Origin: Asterionellopsis glacialis
Lineage: Eukaryota; Bacillariophyta; Plagiogrammaphyceae; Rhaphoneidales; Asterionellopsidaceae
Reading direction: 5' to 3'
Assembly (NCBI GenBank): GCA_014885115.2
Contig: WKLE02005300.1
Coordinates: 1-11,366 of the forward strand
Length of the DNA stretch: 11,366 nt
Of the stretch, positions 7,618-11,366 are shown piece by piece (position 1 is the stretch's first letter; each line of letters begins with the position of its first letter). The position numbers and the translations under genes were made by a program. The notes beneath the pieces were generated by a model. That model did not search any database. It saw only the letters and a list, made by a program, of their open reading frames with translations, and had not been told where the DNA came from.

Positions 7618-9665
7618 TTATTTCTGCTTGCACGCATTATCATTCTTGTCCCATTTACATTTGTATTCTTTCATTTTTTTGCAAGCATCCTTATCGTCGA
7701 TGCTGCTACATGATGGAGTGTTGTTGTTGCTTCCTCCTCCTCCGGAATTCTGATTTTGGACGGGTGCTGGTCCTGGTGCTGGTCCTGGTGCTGGAACAGG
7801 TGGTGCTTTAGCGCACGTAGCGTTGTTTTTATTTTGGCATTCACACTTATTGTTGTTCTTATTCCATTTGCAACCGTCATCTTTCAAATTTTTGCATTCA
7901 TTCTTGGTTTTTTTTACACTACACAGATTTCCTGTTGGTGTCTGTGGTGGTGGTGTTGGTGGTGGTGTCTGTGGTGGTGGAGGTGGAGTCTGTGGTGGTG
8001 GTGGTGGTGGTGGTGTTGGAGGTGGTGTCTGCGGTGGTGGTGGTGGTGGTGGAGGTGGTGGTGGAACTGCATTAGCTTGGCACTTGGCGTTGTTTTTATT
8101 TTGGCATTCACACTTATTGTTGTTCTTGTTCCATTTGCAACCGTCATCTTTCATTTTTTTGCAATCATTCTTGATTTCTTTTACACTACATATATTTCCT
8201 GTTGGTGTCTGTGTTGGTGTTGACACTTGTACCAATGGAGGTGCCTGTAATGGAGTTGAGCCGGCACTATAAAAGGCAGCAACGGTAGCCCCTGCTGCGT
8301 TAATCTGCTGAGCATTATTAGTGTCTTTGGTCCCCATAGGGAATCCTCCATACTTAATGTTTGGATTTGAGAATCGTTGTACTCGAGTGCAGCCACCTCC
8401 GGCATTATTGTCACATTGCCCAGACCGACAGTTGTACGCCATGATGGAACGAAATTTTCCGGCTGGATCACGGTAGCCAAAGTTGGTTTGTTTATTATTA
8501 CCACATTGCCCTGATGTACCCCTATCATGATTGCAGCCCTGCATAATGTTATACATTCAAGTATGTAAAATTATCAGTGAGATTAACAAAATTGAACAAA
8601 TTAATCAAAAACAAAAATATATTGAGATAGGGGAGGTCTTACCAGATTGTGTGCAAGTTCGTGACCAAACGAGTAATAACCGGTTGCGCACTTAAAATTA
8701 GTGACTGAGAATGAATTGCTTTTGGCAGGTCCTAGGTACGCTGCACCACAATATTGTCGATGGTTGATCATCATCGTGACCAAATCTGCTCCGTGTGTTT
8801 CACGATTACCCTGGACCCCCCCAACAGCGCCATTTTTCAAATCATGAAGAGCTCGTTGAAATACCTCAGGTTCTTTGTAAGTTGGGTGACGGTATGCATG
8901 CACAAGATCTAATCTGTGAACTATACCAGATAGTGCGAATGCACGGTTTGTTTCAGCAACCGCAAGATTGACGATTCCTCGCATCTTTGCTTTGGTATAG
9001 TCATTAAGTTGGCAATTGATTGGCAGTCCAGCATTGGCACATTCAGCTTCCATTGTCCATACAACCATTACACCAATAGAAACCGGTTGAGGGCTGGCTT
9101 GCAAATGACGTTGACCTCCATTATCGAAAATTTGAGGAGGAAGGTCTTCCTCGTCTCCAGCTACAGGTTCTACCTCGGGTGGAAACCTAAATGTATCTAT
9201 TTCGATGACTTCTGAAAGATAGTCATCAATTGGAGCAACGTGATAAATCTTATCTCCATAATTCAAAGAAGCAAAGATTTGAGGCTCTCCGTTAGTTTCA
9301 TTGGTCCCCATGTCTACCATATTGATAGATGCATTTCCACTTTCACCAAACCAATATGAATGTTGGTTGTCCGGGTTGTTCACCAATTCTTGTTTTGTGA
9401 ATGATACAGTCGTTTCGTCGGAGAAGAGCTGTACATCAATGGTTTCTGTATCAGCCAAACCTTCAAGGGAGATGTGCAAGTAACCTGCTCTCTCACCCTT
9501 ACTACCACTACTAGCAACCATATCGTTGTCATAAGCTGTGTGCACTTCAACAGGCTTGACGATACCCTTCTTATTTTTTTTAGACTTACGAAGCATTCTA
9601 GATGTTGCTTTGTCTGCACAGGCAAGGGCCAAGACACCGACGAAATATGCATTACTAACTTTCAT
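7618..9665 (-). CDS. Secreted metzincin zinc metalloprotease with Cys-rich modules and Pro-rich linker (two exons)
   Basis: The spliced product is 647 residues from exons 9665-8643 and 8538-7618. Residues 1-20 (MKVSNAYFVGVLALACADKA) are a signal peptide. About 21-190 looks like a propeptide with sequons at N111 and N122, ending near GGQRHLQ. The catalytic domain runs from about 196 to 435. The zinc motif is HELAHNLGCNHD (H335, E336, H339, G342, H345), followed by the Met-turn SIMAYNC (M374). This is a metzincin close to reprolysin-type M12B or M72 enzymes. From 458 to the end come three Cys/Trp modules (first Cys at 458, 547, 618), the first two separated by about 45 residues that are nearly all Pro, Gln and Thr, the last two by an Ala-Pro-Gly and Gly-Ser linker. 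An extracellular or cell-wall protease, synthesised as a zymogen, is inferred. There is no transmembrane segment after the signal. Substrate is unknown. Confidence 0.9.
7820..7946 (-). repeat. Intragenic direct repeat, copy encoding Cys module 2
   Basis: This stretch is repeated 267 bp (89 codons) further along the plus strand at 8087-8213. By eye about eight of 127 positions differ. It encodes the second Cys/Trp module and its PTGN-type lead-in, so the module was duplicated fairly recently in frame. Confidence 0.85.
7944..8064 (-). repeat. GGT/ACC microsatellite coding the poly-Pro linker
   Basis: This is a near-pure GGT repeat on the plus strand, broken by GTCTGT and GGA units. On the coding strand it reads as runs of three to eleven prolines separated by Gln-Thr or Thr. 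The repeat also leaves the opposite strand open in two frames, giving Gly- and Trp-rich translations that are not genes. Confidence 0.9.
8087..8213 (-). repeat. Intragenic direct repeat, copy encoding Cys module 1
   Basis: This is the partner of 7820-7946 and encodes the first Cys/Trp module. The third module (near 7621-7700) follows the same Cys spacing but is clearly more diverged at the DNA level, so it predates the 1/2 duplication. Confidence 0.85.
8539..8642 (-). other. Phase-0 GT-AG intron within the zinc-binding motif
   Basis: On the minus strand exon 1 ends AATCTG|GTAAGA and exon 2 begins after TTATGCAG|GGCTGC. The 104-nt intron falls exactly between HELAHNL and GCNHDR, so only splicing makes the full HExxHxxGxxHD motif. 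Unspliced, translation would run 13 codons into the intron to a stop at 8603-8601, leaving an enzyme without the third zinc histidine. Confidence 0.93.
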
Positions 9666-9670
9666 GCTTG

Positions 9671-9710
9671 TCTCTTTCTCTCGCTCTCTTTCTCTCGCTC
9701 TCTTTCTCTT
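9671..9710 (-). repeat. 14-bp CT/GA tandem repeat in the protease 5' leader
   Basis: Two perfect copies of TCTCTTTCTCTCGC (9671-9684, 9685-9698) and a partial third (9699-9710) end only five bases upstream of the protease start codon. On the transcript strand the leader is a purine-only GA run apart from the C in each unit. It could affect promoter activity or start-site accessibility, or simply be a microsatellite. Confidence 0.85.
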
Positions 9711-10602
9711 GTGGTTTCGATTATCGGTTGCGACTTAATGTGATTTAAAATATTATGACCCTGTAGTTAATACACGTCCTGTGTATTTTTGCATGCAAAA
9801 AAAAAAAAATATTTCTCCTCTTCGCCACTATCTATCGCTTAGAGGACTTTATGTATGTCCTAGAGAGAGTTCTACTATCTTGTCGACTCCTATGCATAGA
9901 GAAAAAAAATATTTTTGAAAATTTTATCGTCCGTTTGGCGAACCAGGACCGGAGCTAGGATAACTTATGATGCTTGATACTCCTTCTCTTGTTTTTGGTT
10001 TAAATCTTGCTTTCTATCGCCTGCCTATCTTTTGGCTCTTAATCACCAAAAGAACGTTTCCAGTCAGAAAAATCGTTGTTTAACCGTAATTTAACGTTAT
10101 ATTTTATAGTGCAGACTTTTCCAACGGACGTATCTGCTGTACCACATGTCACTATTTAGCAAAAGAAAAAAATTCAAAATACCTAATATTAGTGAATAAG
10201 CATATGGAAATAAAAGAATACATGTGAATCATTCCTGCTATTCCAATCAAAAAGCATACAAACCAAAAATATACATTTCCGTTGGTGATATTTTCGACTT
10301 AAGAAATATACTTCCTTTTTGTACAGTATTTAGATTTTTGAGCATCGCTAATCCCAACGTCTCCCAACAAGACTCATGGATTTTTTCACTATCGAAATTT
10401 TTCAGCACATCTGCTTTTCAATTCGATTGTATGGGCGCGAATAAAAACCCAAATGCCAGCATAGTAGGATCTTTATGTATATGTATACATACATCTATAT
10501 TGATAGTTTTTGTCTAATAAAAGATTTTTGTGCTCTCCAAATTTTGAATTATTATACTTTGTACGTCAGACAAAATGCCGTAAATGCAGCTACCAACTAT
10601 TG
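9711..10602. other. AT-rich spacer upstream of the protease gene
   Basis: No supported gene is present. On the minus strand TATTTTAAAT at about 9748-9757, some 80 bp upstream of the protease ATG, is a possible TATA-like element. Other visible items are a palindrome TTTTTGCATGCAAAAA (9786-9801) running into 13 A residues, A-rich runs near 9900 and 10160, and a palindromic TATGTATACATA at 10480-10491. The 97-codon plus frame at 10224-10517 shows no domain or compositional sign of coding. Confidence 0.45.
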
Positions 10603-10638
10603 GTACTCGTTGCTTGGTTGGCTGGTACCTGTAAGGGT

Positions 10639-10669
10639 ACCTGGTACAGGTACTGTACCTGTACCAGGT
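10639..10669. repeat. 31-nt perfect palindrome with 15-bp arms
   Basis: ACCTGGTACAGGTAC (10639-10653), a single T, and its exact reverse complement GTACCTGTACCAGGT (10655-10669) form an uninterrupted inverted repeat. It could extrude as a cruciform or, transcribed, fold to a long hairpin. It sits in the densest GTAC cluster. Confidence 0.9.
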
Positions 10670-10844
10670 TCCAGGCGGTACCAGGTAAGCCATCTTTTGG
10701 CGGACTTACTGCAAAGTCCTAGCATACTGTAGTAAGTACAGGTAAGTAATGTACAGGTACGGTATGTTACTGGGATCCCTCCAGAGATGGTTGACCGATA
10801 GAAAAAGACTGGTCACTACTTCTTGTCAGTACTTTATCATACCT

Positions 10845-10965
10845 GGTACGTAATGTGTGTGGGGACCTACGGCCCTCGGGCAAGAGTGTCCCCGGGATGC
10901 TGCTTGGAGACAAAATGATTACCGTCCCTTTCCCGGAACCCTGCCGGGTCGACACATTACGTACC
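10845..10965. mobile_element. MITE-like 121-bp element with 14-bp terminal inverted repeats
   Basis: GGTACGTAATGTGT at 10845-10858 is the exact inverse of ACACATTACGTACC at 10952-10965. The 93-bp interior is much more GC-rich than the surroundings and contains further inverted repeats: GGGGAC (10861-10866) with GTCCCC (10888-10893), and CCCGG (10932-10936) with CCGGG (10944-10948). There is no coding content and no clear target-site duplication, because both flanks are GTAC repeat. A foldback or MITE-like element is inferred, not shown. Confidence 0.45.
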
Positions 10966-11366
10966 TGTACCGGTACCTCTAGCTAGTAACACGATAAACG
11001 TCCTTTTCAATTTCGTATTTACCATACGAATCACTAAGGAAAGAGCTAATGCGAAAAAAATTTGGCGAATCTTTTGGTTGGGAAACCTCGCTCAACGTAG
11101 GATACGTACTGTTAGTACCATAAGATATATAGGACCTAGGAGAATTTTGTCGTCTAAAAACGCATGCGCAAAGGAAGCATTGAGCGTTTGCCAAGATATT
11201 GTATTTACCTGTACAGGTACGAGCTCCTTACCATTATTACCTAGTATTGTACTTACCTGTACCGGTACCAGGTATGGACCAACCCAATTGATACAGGTAC
11301 CCAGGTACCTCACAAATTCGGCCCAAAAATGCGGGATGGGTACAAACTCCAAATTTGGTACCAACC

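Larger units (their letters stand above)
10603..11366. repeat. GTAC-rich palindromic repeat patch
   Basis: I count about 27 GTAC tetramers in some 760 bp, where chance gives about three. They lie in variants of ACCTGTAC, GGTACAGGTAC and GGTACCGGTACC, on both strands, often as self-complementary units such as ACCTGTACAGGT (11207-11218). Clusters stand at 10623-10690, 10730-10765, 10840-10980 and 11205-11366, and the patch runs off the window end. No transposase or reverse transcriptase is visible; the short frames here are repeat translations. It looks like a non-autonomous or satellite-like repeat family. Confidence 0.75.

Noticed and set aside
7756..8272. Plus-strand Trp/Gly/Cys-rich frames over the GGT repeat
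   Set aside because: They are antisense translations of the protease's Pro-rich linker and Cys modules; the minus-strand product has clear domains and splice sites.
11092..11364. Minus-strand 90-codon frame with repeated VPVQV segments
   Set aside because: The repeated peptide is only the translation of the GGTAC/ACCTG repeat.
10603..11366. GTAC clusters read as copper-response elements
   Set aside because: GTAC is the core of the SBP/CRR1 site, known from green algae and land plants. That factor family is not expected in a stramenopile, and the palindromic repeat context explains the density better.
1..11366. tRNA, rRNA, CRISPR array or bacterial operon signals
   Set aside because: I saw no cloverleaf with a GTTCGAA-type T loop, no rRNA-like stretch, no regularly spaced repeats and no Shine-Dalgarno pattern.

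Overview
The window looks like nuclear DNA of a unicellular eukaryote, most likely a diatom or another stramenopile. The evidence is AT-rich spacers, genes with no introns or one short GT-AG intron (150 and 104 nt), a peroxisomal PEX11 protein, an RS-domain spliceosomal cyclophilin, and a secreted metalloprotease with a signal peptide and a poly-proline linker. The placement is inference; no rRNA, tRNA or organelle marker is present to fix it.

Layout: 1-1171 is non-coding or unassigned, with a weak minus-strand open frame, a 16-bp palindrome and a diverged direct repeat. 1172-2419 (+) is a two-exon gene whose C-terminal half is a YbaK/ProX-type aminoacyl-tRNA deacylase domain. 2972-4042 (+) is a single-exon PEX11-family protein. 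5022-7412 (+) is a single-exon PPIL4/CYP59-type protein (cyclophilin, then RRM, then a long RS- and His-rich tail). 7618-9665 (-) is a two-exon secreted metzincin protease, convergent with PPIL4 across about 205 bp. 9666-10602 is AT-rich spacer. 10603-11366 is a dense GTAC-rich repeat patch with long palindromes and a 121-bp structured element bounded by 14-bp inverted repeats.

The four genes do not form an obvious pathway (translation quality control, peroxisome proliferation, pre-mRNA splicing, extracellular proteolysis). This is ordinary gene packing in a small eukaryotic genome next to a repeat patch.

The strongest points of interest are three. The metalloprotease has its zinc motif split exactly by an intron, and it carries three copies of a Cys/Trp module that I cannot name, joined by Pro-rich linkers. 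The PPIL4 homologue has lost the canonical cyclophilin arginine and has a very large tail. The GTAC palindromic repeat family lies at the right edge. I do not see a multi-gene novel system.
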